Shown: piece after piece, positions 1 through 12,506 of the stretch | Numbering within the stretch: position 1 is the stretch's first letter | Layout of the letters: the number at the start of each line of letters is the position of its first letter | NCBI GenBank assembly: GCA_030272155.1 | Contig: CP126195.1 | Location: 5,749,001-5,813,000 of the forward strand | Reading direction: 5' to 3' | DNA: 64,000 nt | Origin: Tetradesmus obliquus | Lineage: Eukaryota; Chlorophyta; Chlorophyceae; Sphaeropleales; Scenedesmaceae | The notes under the pieces: generated by a model | Told to the model about the DNA's origin: nothing | Seen by the model: the letters and a program-made list of their open reading frames with translations, nothing else | Database searches by the model: none | Position numbers and translations under genes: made by a program

Positions 1-2028
1 ACACAGGCGCCCCCCACCAAGGTCGCAGTGCACAGTTGCCCTTTACATCTGCAAATGACACACAACCTCCGTCATTCTTACCTTGTCATGCAGCCTCATC
101 GCGCTCATCACCTCCCACAGCCGCTCCTCATCCAAATCATCACCTGGTTCGCCTAGGATTGCAGCATATAATCGTTCAACACCCAGATAAACTCACCTTA
201 TCATGTAGGCCCATCGCGCTCATCACCTCCCACAGCCGCTCCTCATCAAGGTCACTCGCATGCAGCCGCAGCAGCGCACCCTCGGGGCCAGCAAGACCCA
301 GCCGCACGGCCCGCCCACGCCGCGTGACAGTGGCTGTGACGCAACAGCCGCACACAGGCAACATAGATGTCAGCCAGATGAATGAATGTCAGCCAGCAAC
401 AGCAGCAGCACGCGCCCGCGCCGCTTAACAGTAGCAGCAGAGAGAGCAGGGGATGCCCAGTGGCAAACATGAGAGCAGGGGATGCCCAGTGGCAAACATG
501 AGAGCAGGGGATGCCCAGTGGCAAACATGAGAGCAGGGGATGCCCAGTGGCAAACATGAGAGCAGGGGATGCCCAGTGGCAAACATGAGAGCAGGGGATG
601 CCCAGTGGCAAACATGAGAGGCAGGGGATGCGCAGTGGCAAACATGAGAGCAGGGGATGCCCAGTGGCAAACATGAGAGCAGGGGATGCCCAGTGGCAAA
701 CATGAGAGCAGGGGATGCCCAGTGGCAAACATGAGAGCAGGGGATGCGCAGTGGCAAACATGAGAGCAGGGGATGCCCAGTGGCAAACATGAGAGCAGGG
801 GATGCGCAGTGGCAAACATGAGAGCAGGGGATGCGCAGTGGCAAACATGAGAGCAGGGGATGCGCAGTGGCAAACATGAGAGCAGGGGATGCGCAGTGGC
901 AAACATGAGAGCAGGGGATGCCCAGTGGCAAACATGAGAGCAGGGGATGCGCAGTGGCAAACATGAGAGCAGGGGATGCGCAGTGGCAAACATCGGACAT
1001 GCCAGCCGAAGCGGAGTGGCAGAGCAGTTGTGCTTTGCGGTGCAGCCACTACACATATGCTTCTAGATCATCAGGGCAGGCACACTGCTCATGTGCAGGC
1101 ACACTGCTCATGTGCAGGCACACTGCTCATGTGAGGTTTGGTCGCTGACCATGTGCAGGCACACTGCTCATGTGCAGGCACACTGCTCATGTGAGGTTTG
1201 GTCGCTGACCATGTATGGCAGTAAAGAACACGGTACTCAGCATCAATGGGCTGAGCACCATGCACACAGCATCACACAACACACATTGAGCTGTTCAGCA
1301 AACAGGTACAATGATGCCACAAAGCACCCACCTGGCCCCGGCTCCTATTGTCCCTCCGCCACCAACAGCCGCCACATCTGCTTCTAGTTCATCAAATCTG
1401 GCACACTGCTCAAGTGAGATGCATTTGATTCCAACCATACCAATCATACATGGCAGAGCAGGTCATGCTCTCAACATCATTTGGCAAAACACGATGCACA
1501 AAGCACCAGGCACCAGGCTGTTTAGCGTCAGCATGTGTTGCTGCAAGGTGCTCTCAACCGCCAAAAGTGTGGCCCGCCTCACCTGGCCCGGGCTCCTGTT
1601 GCCCCTCAGCCACAAACAGCCGCGGCCGCACAAAGCCGCCAGCAGCCGCAGCAGCAGCAGCAGCAGCCTCCGCATCTACACCCTCTCCAACCAGCACACC
1701 AGCAGCAGCAGCAGCAGCAGCAGCGCCGGGCCGCCGCAAATCCGGCAGCACCCTCGCACCGCTGCTGCTGCTGCTGTTGGTTCGGCTGGCAGGGCTTGCT
1801 GCACCGCCTCGGCTGTGTGTGTATTTCAGAATGGATCCATCTGCAGCTCGTTCGCGCATTTGGCCTCCAGGGTTTTGCCCGGCCAGCAATGCATCTACTG
1901 CTGCTGCCACGTCAGCGTACACGTGCCACTTGTTGCGCTCAAGCATCTCGACAGCGACGTCAAAGGTTGGGGGCGCTGCGCGCTCCAGGATGCTCTTCTG
2001 CACGCCGCGACGCTTCGCCTCGTCGTCA

Positions 2029-2060
<32 letters not shown>

Positions 2061-2993
2061 GCAGTGGCAGCAGCAGCAGGAGCAGCCGCGACGTCAGAGG
2101 TGGGTGGTGCTGCGCGCTCCAGGATGCTCTTCTGGACGCCGCGGCGCTTGGCCTCGTCGTCACCTGGCAGGAGCGGCAGCAGCAGCAACAAGGTGCATTA
2201 CGTTTGATGGTGTGATGACCACTTGGGCAGTGTAGGCAGCGCAGGAGTCATGCCCATGCACACATCAACCTTACTGCGCAGGAGTCATGACCACGAGCAC
2301 AGCCGTACAACACATCACATACAGCCAGACGTGCAGCGCACCCAATGTGACGCTCTGGATGCCTCCAATCAGGTCTGACAGCGCGGGGTTCTTGACCAGG
2401 TTCTGCAGCTCGTTGCCGTGTGCTGTTGCCACCAGCTGCACACCGCGCTGCGCAATGGTGCGTGCTGCTGAGCACTCCATCTCTGTGCCGATCTCATCAA
2501 TCACTACCACCTGCATGCAGAGCAAAGCGGCAAAGAGTCAAGAGTACACGAAGCACTTAACGGCATGGTGCGTGCTGCTGAGCACTCCATCTCTGTGCCA
2601 ATCTCATCAATCACTACCACCTGTGTGCAGAGCAAAGCGGCAGAATGTCAAAAATGCATGGAGCGCTGGAGAGGGTGGTGCGTGCTGCTAAGCACTCCAT
2701 CTCTGTGCCGATCTCATTAATCACCACCACCTACACAGAGTGAGCCAGCGCGTCACCAACAAGAGTGAGGGTTTCACAAATAAGAGCAAGAGCCATAATC
2801 AACACCGCCTGCACGCTGCGCAAATGTCCTCGAACAGAGGCTAGCAGGCAAGGATGAGGGAAACACCATGCATGCAGACTTGGAATGCAAGTGCTATGCA
2901 TTACAAGCTGCAGCCACGCACCTGGGGCATGTGGTTCTCCACGGCCTCAATCATGATGCGGTGCTGCTGCTCCGGGTCAGGCACCTGTACAGG

Positions 2994-3058
<65 letters not shown>

Positions 3059-5872
3059 CAACCCGCAGATGCAGTGAAGATGTGAACATAGATTAACTCC
3101 ACTCCAGCAGCACAGTGCAACACAGCAGCACCTGAGCAAACCGCGAATCAACACACCATTCAGCACACCATACGGCACACCATACAGCGCAGCCCATTTG
3201 CCAGCCGCCGCACCTGCATGCGCCGCGTGCGGCCAACGCCTGTGTGTGGCACATCGCCATCGCCGCCGATCTCGTTGAAGTGTCCACAATGACAACGCGC
3301 CTCCCCAGGTCATCAGCCATGAGGCGGGACAATGAAGGGTTTGAACATGCTGAAATCCAGTTTATCACCACAGGGCAGCGCAGCAGCACCAAACCGCAAA
3401 CCATACAGCATAGCCCATCCCAGCACTTGCCAGCCGCCGCACCTGCATGCGCCGCGCGCGGCCGATGCCTGTGTGTGGCACGTCTCCATCGCCTCCGATC
3501 TCATTCGATGTGTCCACGATCACAACATGCCTTGCCAGTGCAGGTCATCAGCCATGAGCCGGCACGGTGAAGGTTTTGAGCATGTTAACCACCAGTTCGC
3601 CACCACGGAGCGGCAGAACAGCACCGAACAGGAAACCATACAGCACAGCCCATCCCAGCACTTGCCAGCCGCCGCACCTGCATGCGCCGCGCACGGCCGA
3701 TGCCTGTGTGTGGCACGTCGCCGTCTCCTCCGATCTCATTTGAGGTGTCCACAATGACAACGCGCCGTGCCAGGTCATCAGCCATCAGGCGGGACAGCTC
3801 GCGGATGGCTGTGGTCTTGCCCACACCGGGGCGGCCCATGAACAGCACGCTGGCGCCACCTGCAAAGCAAAATATGAGGCGCAATGGTGGTCGCTGTTTT
3901 TTTTCTGTTAAAATTATTATTATTACCTATTATATCGCAGCACACACAACATGTGCTTATGGATCGCTGTGGCCTTGCCCACATAGAGGCGGCCCATGAA
4001 AAGCACGCTTGCGCCACCTGCAAGGGACGCGGACGTTGATTTCGCTGAAGTTGCAACAGAGCACAGGCATTCTGCTTGATGGCTGTGGTCTTGCCCACTC
4101 CCGGGCGGCCCATGAACAGCACACTGGCGCCACCTGCGATACAGGCAGAGAATCTTTTTCATATGTAGGAACACAGCAAAAAAGTGCTTGAAACTGCCTG
4201 TGTTGTTGCCCACACCGGGGCGGCCCATGAAGAGCACACCTGGCGCCACCTGCAGAGCAAGAAGCAACACATCATTGGCTGTTGAACAGCGCAGACGCTT
4301 CATACAAACACAACCGGATGGCTGTGGTCTTGCCCACACCGGGGCGGCCCATGAACAGCACGCTGGCGCCACCTGCAAAGCAGACAATGTGGCGCGTTTG
4401 TGTTTGCTGTGTTGCAGCACAGACCATGATGTGCTTCTGGGTGGCTAATGCAGACACTGAAGAGCTGCTATGTTGCAACACAAAAAGGTGCCCAAGGGTG
4501 GCTGTGGTCTTGCCCACACCGGGGCGACCCATGAACAGCACACTGGCGCCACCTGCAACGAACGGAAACAAACAGAGGTTCAGCCGAAACACAACAGACC
4601 AAAGGCATAACGCACCTGCGATCAGGTCTGCCACCAGCCCTGCACTGCCATGGATGGCCCGCCCCACGCGGCAGGTGAGGCCCACGATGCGCCCCGCCCT
4701 GTTGCGCAGGCAGCTGATGCGGTGCAGCGTGGCGTCAATGCCGGCACGGTTGTCGCCGCCAAACTCCCCAACCTGCAGCATGCCATGTCAGTACAGGCAA
4801 ATGATGAAATCCGAACGCTGCCTGGTGCAGTTGCATTGCAAATGCAGTGTGGCGTCAATGCCGGCGCGGTTGTCGCCGCCAAACTCGCCCACCTGCGGTT
4901 TGACCACAGTTGAAAAGCAGATCAAGCGTACTGTGGATGGTTTGAAGGCACGGTGATGCAGTGCGGCGTGGCATCAATGCCGGCACGGTTGTCGCCACCA
5001 AACTCTCCAACCTGCAATTCCAATGCAGTTTGAAAGCACAGTGGATGGTTTGAAGGCATGGTGATGCGGTGCAGCGTGGCGTCGATGCCGGCACGGTTGC
5101 CATAGCCAAACTCGCCAACCTGCGGCATGACATGCATACACAGGCAGAAAAAGACACGTTGGCTGCTTAGTGCAGTAATGCAGGTGCAGCGTGGCGTCAA
5201 TGCCGGCATGGTTGTCGCCACCAAACTCGCCCACCTGCGGCAGAGTTGCAATGGCATGATCAGATAACATTGAAAGCAAAGGCATACATACTGTGTCACG
5301 GACGGCAACTCATATTGAATGACAGGGTGCCATAATGCTCCTGCTGCAGCCGCCGCAGCCGTTGCTGCTGTTGCTGCTGCCGCTGCGTTACCAAATCCAA
5401 GGCAAAAACCGACCCAACCGCACCTGCTGCGTGGCATAGTCCAGGTCTTGTTGGGTGACGGATGCCTCTGCAAGTGCCTCATCATGCCCAGGGAAGCGCG
5501 CCATGGGCGGCCTGCCCAGCAACCCAACACAAACATACGCAACACAAGCCTGTGCAGCACCCTACCCCGCACCTGCTGCGTGGCATAGTCCAAATCCTGC
5601 TGGGTGACAGCCGCCTCAGCCAGCGCCTCATCATGCCCCGGGAAGCGGACACGGCCAGCTGGCCCAAAACAACACAAACATATGCAAGCCTTCCACAACC
5701 TGGAGCCACCCGCACCTGCTGCGTGGCATAATCTAAATCTTGTTGTGTCACCGCCGCCTCAGCCAGCGCCTCATCATGCCCAGGGAAGCGCGCCATGGGC
5801 GGCCGGCCCAAGTCCATCACCACCTCAAGTAGCTCATGCAGGCGGGGGTGGGCTTCTAGCACACCACGCACT

Positions 5873-5916
<44 letters not shown>

Positions 5917-6811
5917 CAGCAGCAGCAGAATATTAAGCACGACGACCACCTCCAGCAGTTAATGCAGCCGTGGATGCGCCTCCAGCACGCCACGCACTGC
6001 AGAAAGTAGCAGTGACGAGCGACAGCAGCGGCAGCAGCAGCAGCAGGGTCCGGTCTATCACCACCTCAAGTAGCTCGTGCAGCTGCGGGTGAGCCTCCAG
6101 CACGCCACGCACTGTACAGAAGGAAAGGAGGCAAAGTAGTAGCAGCAGCAGCAGCACCTTTAGTAGGTCCATGACCACCTCCAGCAGCTGATGCATCAGC
6201 CTCAGCGGCAGCGGCAGAAGTCATTACAGAAGCCCAATGCTGCTGCTGATGCACTGCCCACTGTCTCGCTGCATGGCAGAGCCAGCGCATCAACAAAACA
6301 TAGCAATCACTGCACACTGAAAGCGCGCCACCAACACATGTGAACAGCTGCTGGTGCTGCTGCTGCTGCTGCTGCTGCTGCTGCAAACAACTTGAGCATG
6401 TACTACAAACACTGCCTAACCTGAGGGTGGCAGCAGGCACACCAGCTTCAGCGTTTCTTCAATCTCCTCCTCCCAAGTCTCCTGGCCATGCGGACCGCTG
6501 CTGCTGCTGCTGCTGCTGGCTGCTGCATCTGCATCTACTGCTGCTACTGCATCAGCTGCTGTGGCTGCAGAGGTAGTGCCATTGCTAGACCTCACTAGTA
6601 CAAACGTTCTCCGCTGCTGCCACTTGCTGCTGCTGCTGCAAACCGCCCTGTGGTTGCTGCTGCTGGAGCATTGTTGCAAGTTCAGGTCACGTGGAAGGTG
6701 TTGCTGTGATGTGCAGCGGTGCGCCTGCCTGCAAGATGCCCGCCTGATGCTGCTGCTGCCGCTGACCTGCTGCTGGCCACATCTGCTGCTGCTTAGGCAA
6801 GAGGAGCGCAT
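1..6811 (-). CDS. SPD1: SPD1/Ycf45-like plastid P-loop ATPase (3' end beyond window)
   Basis: Member of the Ycf45/SPD1 family (plant SEEDLING PLASTID DEVELOPMENT 1), ATPases related to the sporulation protein SpoIIIAA and acting in plastids. Exons in order: 6811-6421, 5870-5716, 4772-4616, 3859-3678, 2984-2922, 2510-2342, 2029-1583, 333-197; all phases agree, giving 567 visible residues. Residues 1 to about 100 are Ser/Arg/Gln-rich, as in a transit peptide. Then come the family helix [20 protein letters not shown], the block [20 protein letters not shown], Walker A GRPGVGKT (residues 243-250), the signature [17 protein letters not shown], Walker B VVVIDEIG (317-324) and [12 protein letters not shown]. 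Exon 7 ends in an Ala-rich low-complexity stretch; exon 8 carries a short C-terminal block I cannot name. The introns hold many copies of the exon edges. The start is the first ATG of an open exon that begins with the transit-like region. Family assignment is strong; the exact cellular role is inferred from plants. Confidence 0.88.
445..995. repeat. 29-bp minisatellite, about 19 copies
   Basis: Head-to-tail 29-bp units, each starting atgagagcaggggatg and ending gtggcaaac. Units differ mainly at one base (gcccag versus gcgcag), and one has an inserted base near 620. The array lies in the intron between exons 7 and 8 of the SPD1-like gene. There are no unique spacers, so it is not a CRISPR. Its long open frames on the minus strand are artefacts of the repeat. 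Confidence 0.95.
1080..1212. repeat. 19-bp tandem repeat in a higher-order unit
   Basis: The unit gcaggcacactgctcatgt is repeated in blocks separated by gaggtttggtcgctgacc, so a short unit is nested in a longer one. It lies in the same intron as the 29-bp minisatellite. Confidence 0.85.
1330..1400 (-). repeat. Copy of exon-7 donor edge of the SPD1-like gene
   Basis: The stretch resembles 1579-1640 (exon 7 end plus donor) and lies about 250 bp away, inside the following intron. The donor context corresponding to cacctggccc on the plus strand is kept. Confidence 0.6.
2560..2735 (-). repeat. Two copies of exon-6 acceptor edge (Walker B exon)
   Basis: Stretches at about 2562-2632 and 2673-2731 repeat the 5' edge of exon 6 (2450-2512), including the start of [15 protein letters not shown] and the acceptor. 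Both lie in the intron upstream of that exon in transcription order. Confidence 0.85.
2996..3059. repeat. CAG triplet tract (CTG on the coding strand)
   Basis: About 20 CAG units with one interruption, in an intron of the minus-strand SPD1-like gene just upstream of the exon starting at 2984. On the transcribed sense strand this is CTG leading toward the acceptor. Confidence 0.95.
3215..3570 (-). repeat. Two copies of exon-4 donor edge
   Basis: Segments at about 3217-3324 and 3448-3560 repeat the 3' half of exon 4 (3678-3785, coding [14 protein letters not shown] and RRMQ) with its donor. They are spaced about 231-237 bp and lie in the following intron. The copies carry small changes that break the frame, so the copy at 3678 is taken as the exon. 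Confidence 0.85.
3806..4560 (-). repeat. Six-fold array of the Walker A exon edge
   Basis: The acceptor plus the sequence coding [19 protein letters not shown] occurs at about 3806-3862 (the real exon start), 3961-4022, 4078-4137, 4199-4255, 4316-4376 and 4499-4558. Only the first copy runs on into the rest of the exon. Each copy keeps a usable acceptor, so the intron contains five decoy starts of the nucleotide-binding exon. Confidence 0.9.
4843..5242 (-). repeat. Four copies of exon-3 acceptor edge
   Basis: Copies of the sequence coding [17 protein letters not shown] with its acceptor lie at about 4845-4895, 4969-5016, 5077-5125 and 5190-5240. They are in the intron just upstream of the real exon start at 4772. 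Spacing is about 110-120 bp. Confidence 0.88.
5420..5650 (-). repeat. Two copies of exon-2 donor edge
   Basis: The sequence coding [20 protein letters not shown] through the donor at 5716 recurs at about 5424-5512 and 5572-5650, downstream in transcription order. Confidence 0.85.
5877..5918. repeat. CAG triplet tract abutting an acceptor
   Basis: The run of CAG on plus (CTG on the sense strand of the minus gene) ends a few bases before the acceptor of exon 2 at 5871. Confidence 0.9.
5940..6198 (-). repeat. Copies of exon-2 acceptor edge
   Basis: The sequence coding [18 protein letters not shown] with its acceptor recurs at about 5945-5998 and 6062-6116, with a truncated copy at 6168-6196. 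All lie in the intron upstream of the real exon start at 5870. Confidence 0.82.
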
Positions 6812-7457
6812 GGCTGAACAAACGCTCTAAGATTTTTAATCTATACGGTTATATGCTCGTGCTGTTGTCTGTAAGAGCGCAGAGGCCGAGCTCAGGGGAT
6901 CTACTGCACCACAGAAAGCTGTGGGGGGAACTAGGGCAGTGTCAAGGTGTTCGCATGCTGGTGCACACAAGCTGTCACGACAAGCCAATTCGGCCTCTAA
7001 TTGTGGTGAAGTTCTAAATAAGGGAAAGCACCTGTCGATCGAGCCAACGCAATACGAACAACCTCCGGTGAGTTGGCGAGGGGAATAGTGAGCAGCAGCG
7101 CCCAAACACCTGGAAGTACTTGATCAGACACACATAGCTTCACAAGGTCTAGATACCGTGGTGATACTCCGGTTGAGTGCCTGTACATGTTAGACCGAGT
7201 TGCCCCACACTTCAAAGCCTTTGAAGCACGGTTTACGCTGTGACACCGAATTTTAAGCTATCAAAGCTACATAGACTGTTACAACGTGCTTCGTTCCTGT
7301 AAGCTGGTGTTGCTGTCCCTCCCGCCTTCTGTTGTTGTTCAGTACGGCCATGCGAGCCCGCTAAGCAGCCACTAGACACCTTGAACCTGAGTTGTTTCAG
7401 TAGCATGCAGCAGACAGCAGCAGGCACCGTGCAGCTGATGCTGCGCTGAGCAGCAGC
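6812..7457. promoter_or_regulatory. Divergent intergenic region between SPD1-like gene and apyrase
   Basis: The start codons of the two genes face away from each other across 646 bp. The region has no triplet tract and a more ordinary base composition than the introns. It must hold both 5' leaders and promoters. I see no RNA gene and no named promoter element in it. Confidence 0.55.
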
Positions 7458-8170
7458 ATGGGGGTGTGCTGCTGGGGCAGCAGAACATATCTCCTGCTGC
7501 TGGTGCTCCTGTGCTATGCTGGCGTCAACCATGCGGTAAGCTAGGCTACCATCGTACAGTCAAGTACCTTTTCCAGCACATGTGGTTTGTGTGCTACCTC
7601 ACATCAGCCAATCAACTTGCAGCAGAACCCCTTCGAGCGTTCCTGCAAACTTTGAAAGCGCTCGGCTCTGCGCCAAGCAGGCCTTAACCCACGGACATCC
7701 TATCTGCTGGAACTGCAGGCCTCGGTCAGCTGGAACTATGCTGTCATCATCGACGCAGGCAGTACAGGCAGCAGGGTGCATGTGTTCAGGTGACAACCTG
7801 ACAGCATGCAGCAGACACAGCAGTTTGCACGCTGTGCATGTGTTCAGTTTCAGGATACATGCATGTGATGCTAGGCGCATGTGTTCAATGACGTGCTGTA
7901 ATGCTCTGCTGGCAGCGCAGCAAGCTGCAGGCGCAGCGGTGTGCTTACCCACAAAGTTTCACAGTCTCAGGGTGCATGTGATGGGAGTTATTCCAGCATC
8001 ATAACACTGCCACAACGCCAGCACGGGGCAGCATTTTCCCAGCAGCTGTTGCATACGTCTGCGCCTGGCACATGCTGCACCACGGAGTGTCCTAGTCAGG
8101 ATGGTAATTGGTAACATGCCACAACATGTCCTCAGTGATGTGGATGCCAGGACCAGCCTGGTTCACTTGC

Positions 8171-8214
<44 letters not shown>

Positions 8215-8458
8215 GTTGGGGCCATGCAGCCCACATCGCCTCACTGCAAGCAATCATGATGTTCGCCTCACGCCAGCATGTCTCGCAAGCAAGAGGGCTG
8301 CAGCCAGACAAGCAGTCCTGCAAAGCAGCATGACATCAAGGCCGGCAATTGGATCAGCCAGTGCGCTCCAGGGTTGCTAGCAGCAGATGGAATGATGTCA
8401 GCACCATCAACTGCGAGCACCGCAAACCTGCAGCAACTAGCCCTGCCACGTCAACTAG

Positions 8459-8509
<51 letters not shown>

Positions 8510-8709
8510 AGGTACTACACGGCCAGCACCACCAGCCCGCTGCCCACAGTGGAGCTGCCAGCAGCAGTGCACAAAACCTCGCCAGGGCTCAGCGCTTATG
8601 CCTTTGACCCCAAGACAGCTGCACGCAGCCTGCTGCCGCTGCTCAAGTATGCGCGCGAACAGGTGATGCAGCAGCTGCAGCTGTTGCAGTGCTGGCAGTG
8701 GCAGCAGCA

Positions 8710-8746
<37 letters not shown>

Positions 8747-8837
8747 CAGCAGCAGCAGCAGTAATTGCAGCTGCTATGACGTCTGGTGGCAGCCAGCAGG
8801 CACAACGACGCAGAACCGACTTGGGCTTGAGAAGGGT

Positions 8838-8880
<43 letters not shown>

Positions 8881-11191
8881 GGTTTTGAGAAGGGGCAGCG
8901 GCAGCAACAGCAGCAGCAGCAGGGAGCTTGAGAAGGGCAACAGCAGCAACAGCAGCGGCAGCAGCAGCTGCTGCTGCTATAACCCACCAGGCACAGCGCA
9001 CCCGTGATGCTGGTCTTCATCAGCCAACAGCAGCAAGGGCACGGCCGCCAAGGGGTGTGCACAGCAGCATGTCCAGCAGCAATGCGTCATGAAGGCTGCA
9101 TGCATGCAGTATGTGCATGCTCACTGTGTAGCTGCAGGCCTCTGCTACCCACTGTTGACGCTGCTGCTGCTGCTGCTGCTGCTGCAGGTGCCTGCTGACC
9201 AGGTGCCCTCCACTCCTGTGCAGCTGATGGCCACTGCCGGCCTGCGCATGCTCAGCAATGGCAGCGCAGAGGCAATCATGGCAGAGGTGGGGGCTGCTGT
9301 GCAGCCAGTGATATGACAGCAAGTGATATGACAGCAGATTAAGAGGCTGATGTAATTGATGTTGCCGGATGCTCAGCAACGGCAGCGCAGAGGCGATCAT
9401 GGCAGAGGTCCTGTGCAGCAAGTGACATGACACATTTGAATAGTTGAGTGTTGAGTTGACGCCGCCTCTTAGACAGAGCTGTAGGCTGGCTGCACTTGTT
9501 AATGTGTAGCTGCAGTGCACCAACAGCAACGAAAATAGCAAGCAGCAGAAGTACATCACATAGCCTCAACAAACTCGCAAAGCTCCAAGCTGACTTCAGT
9601 TTATCGTATGCTTGTGTGGACGCATAGAAGCTGGCGTACAATTGCGGGGGGTCGTTGAGCTGTCAGGTCATCACAAGCATCAGCGTACTTGCTGCTGCTG
9701 CTGCCGCAGGTGCGCTCGCTGCTGTCAGGTTCAGGGTTTGAATTATCTGGCGCCGATGATGCACGCGTGCTGACCGGGAAAGAGGAGGGCCTGTGGGGAT
9801 GGCTGGCAGTCAACTACGCCACAGGGGCGCTGCAGGTGCGGCTGGTCAAAGCTGGTCAAACTACTGTTACAACATGTTGCTGTGTGTTGTCCAGCAACTG
9901 CCAACAGGCCTAAGGTATATCAGAATCATGTATGTATGCAGAAAACTTACCTGCATTTCTATGAAATGCATAACTGGCAGCGCATGGTACTCAACCCCAG
10001 GCAACTCTGAACATGCGGTCAGTTTTGTCCTGGCTGCTGATTCACGACCGATGTGTTGCAGGCTGCCACGCTGTCTCCTGACATCTCACCATCCTCCCAA
10101 GTGATCTTAGGCCGCAAAGGCAACCCCGGCAGCAGCAGCAGCAGCAAGCCTGCTGCACCTCTGCAGGGAGTGGTGGAGCTTGGGGGTGCCAGCTTGCAGG
10201 TCACTTTTGCTGCTAAGGAGCAGCTGCCAGCTGGGCAGGCTGCTGAGCTGGCACTGCCGCGGATGGGCGCTGGCAAATTGTACAGTAGGAGCTTTGACGG
10301 ACTTGGCCTGCAGGTGTGAAGTGTCTTGTGTCTTATGCAGCTGTTGTGTTTTGTGTTTTGTGTTGGGGAGCGTGGCATGGGCAGGCTGCTGAGCTGGCAC
10401 TGCCACGGCTAAGGGGTGACAGGCTTTACAGTAGGAGCTTTGACGGCCTGGGCCCGCAGGTGGGAGGCACTTTTGTTTCTTTTGTTGATGCTGTACTTTG
10501 TCCCATTGTACAGAACTGTATAAAACTGCAAGGAAGGCTGGATGCTACGCTGGTTTGTGGTTTAAGTTTTGATGTTGCTGGGAGTGTCCCAAGGCGCTGG
10601 CCGTTGAGTGAGGCCTCAGCCTCTTGGCTGTATGTATGCTCCCGTGCAACCACCGAACCCCATTCACCTCTGCCGTGCTCCTTGCTGAACTCCTTGTCTT
10701 CTAAACACCTGCTGCAAATCATGCAGGCCGCAATGGAGCAGTGGTCAAAGCAGTTAGCTGCTGGCAGCAGCAGCAAGCGGCACGACCCCTGCCTGCCCTC
10801 AGGCTACGCTGCTGCCTCAGGCCTGAAGGGCAGTAGCGACTGGGCGGCTTGCAGGTCAGGGGTCAAGGCGCTGCTGCCGCTCAGCAGCAGCAGCAGCAGC
10901 AGCAGCGGGAAGAGCAGCAGCAGCAGCACCAGTTGCGCGTTCAAGCGCTGCGGGCTAGCTGGGTCGTACCTACCAAGCTTAGAGGGTGAGCAAGTGCTTG
11001 CTCCTGTGGTGGTGTTGGGAGTCTTGGGATGTTGCATGTAGATGCATGTGGTTTGGCGGCTTGGGTGTCTTCCCTCTGTCAACCCCACCTGCTGTCCTGG
11101 AACCGACAATGCACACACACAATCCTGACCCAGCCACTGCAGTCCGGCCAATCCTGTGCATCAGTTGCACAAATGCTGCTGCTGCTGCTGG

Positions 11192-11245
<54 letters not shown>

Positions 11246-11343
11246 AGGTGCGGTGTGTCTGCGCTTGGACAATCTCTTGCACACTGCTGCATTGCTGATC
11301 CTCCCTCTGCCACTGCAGTAACTCAACAAGCCTCTGCTGCTTC

Positions 11344-11402
<59 letters not shown>

Positions 11403-12473
11403 AGTTGCTGTGTCCCTGGGTTTTTAACCAACCTGTTCTATATCACTGCAGTGTTGACCTGCCCACTGCCACTGCAACACATCCAAATGCAACCATGCGA
11501 TGCGTTTACGCTGCTGCAGGTGCTGTGTTCTTGGGTCTTGACAACCTCTTCATATTGCTTCAGTGCTGGGCCTGCCCACTGCCACTGCAGTGACCCCACA
11601 AACCTATGATGCTGCTGCCGGCGCCTCTGCTGCTGCTGCTGCTGCTGCTGCTGCAGGTGCTGTGTTCTTGGGTCTTGACAACCTCTTCTATACCGCTTCA
11701 GTGCTGGGCCTGCCCACTGCCACTGCAGTGACCCCAACAAACATGCGCTGCTGCCCCCGCCTCTGCTGCTGCTGCTGCAGGTGCTGTGTTTCTGGGTCTT
11801 GACAACCTGTTCTATACCGCTTCAGTGCTCGGCCTGCCCACTGACAGGCGCATCTCCGTGAACAGCTTAGAAGCAGCGGCAAAGAAGCAGTGCAGCCTCA
11901 GCTGGCATGCTGTGAAGGCGCAGCTGGCAAAACAGGCCAGCAGCAGCAGCAGCAAGGCGCAAGATGAGCCATACCTGCTCAAGGTGAGGGGGTGGGATGC
12001 TGCCAGCACTGATTGCACCAGGAAAAAGCCGGTTTCCACTACTTTACCTGCACTACCACACAAAACAGATGTTTGGGGCATGCTGGGCCCAAGATTGACC
12101 AAGCAGGCTTTCAAGTGAGCGTCGGCTTGGTGCCCTCCATGGCACCAGCTCGTCTTGAGGCAAGGGATCAGGCCAGTGTTTATTGGTTTCTGTGCTGTGG
12201 GATGTTGTGCCAGCTCTCTTGGAGTGCCCAAGATGTCCGCACTGCCTTCTGGTGCTCTGCAATACCATCTGCTTCTGAGTACTTTCAAACGTTTATGTAC
12301 TGAAGTGACTGCTCTCTGCGCTGCTGGCGCTTCTGCACCGCCTCTGCTGCTGCTGCTGCTGCTGCCAGGCCTGTTTCAGCTCTGCGCTCATCGTGGGTGT
12401 GCTAAAAGAGGGCCTGGGCGTGGATGGCGTCACCACCTCTGATCCACCTGCTGCCGCCGCCGCTGCCGCCGCC

Positions 12474-12506
<33 letters not shown>

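Noticed and set aside
445-995. Regular repeats resembling a CRISPR array (also 57211-57998 and 62711-63058)
   Set aside because: Units are contiguous with no unique spacers, and the genome is eukaryotic; these are minisatellites.
8689-8931. Poly-Gln, poly-Ala and poly-Ser open frames over triplet tracts
   Set aside because: They are translations of CAG/CTG tracts in introns; only tracts inside phase-consistent exons were counted as coding.
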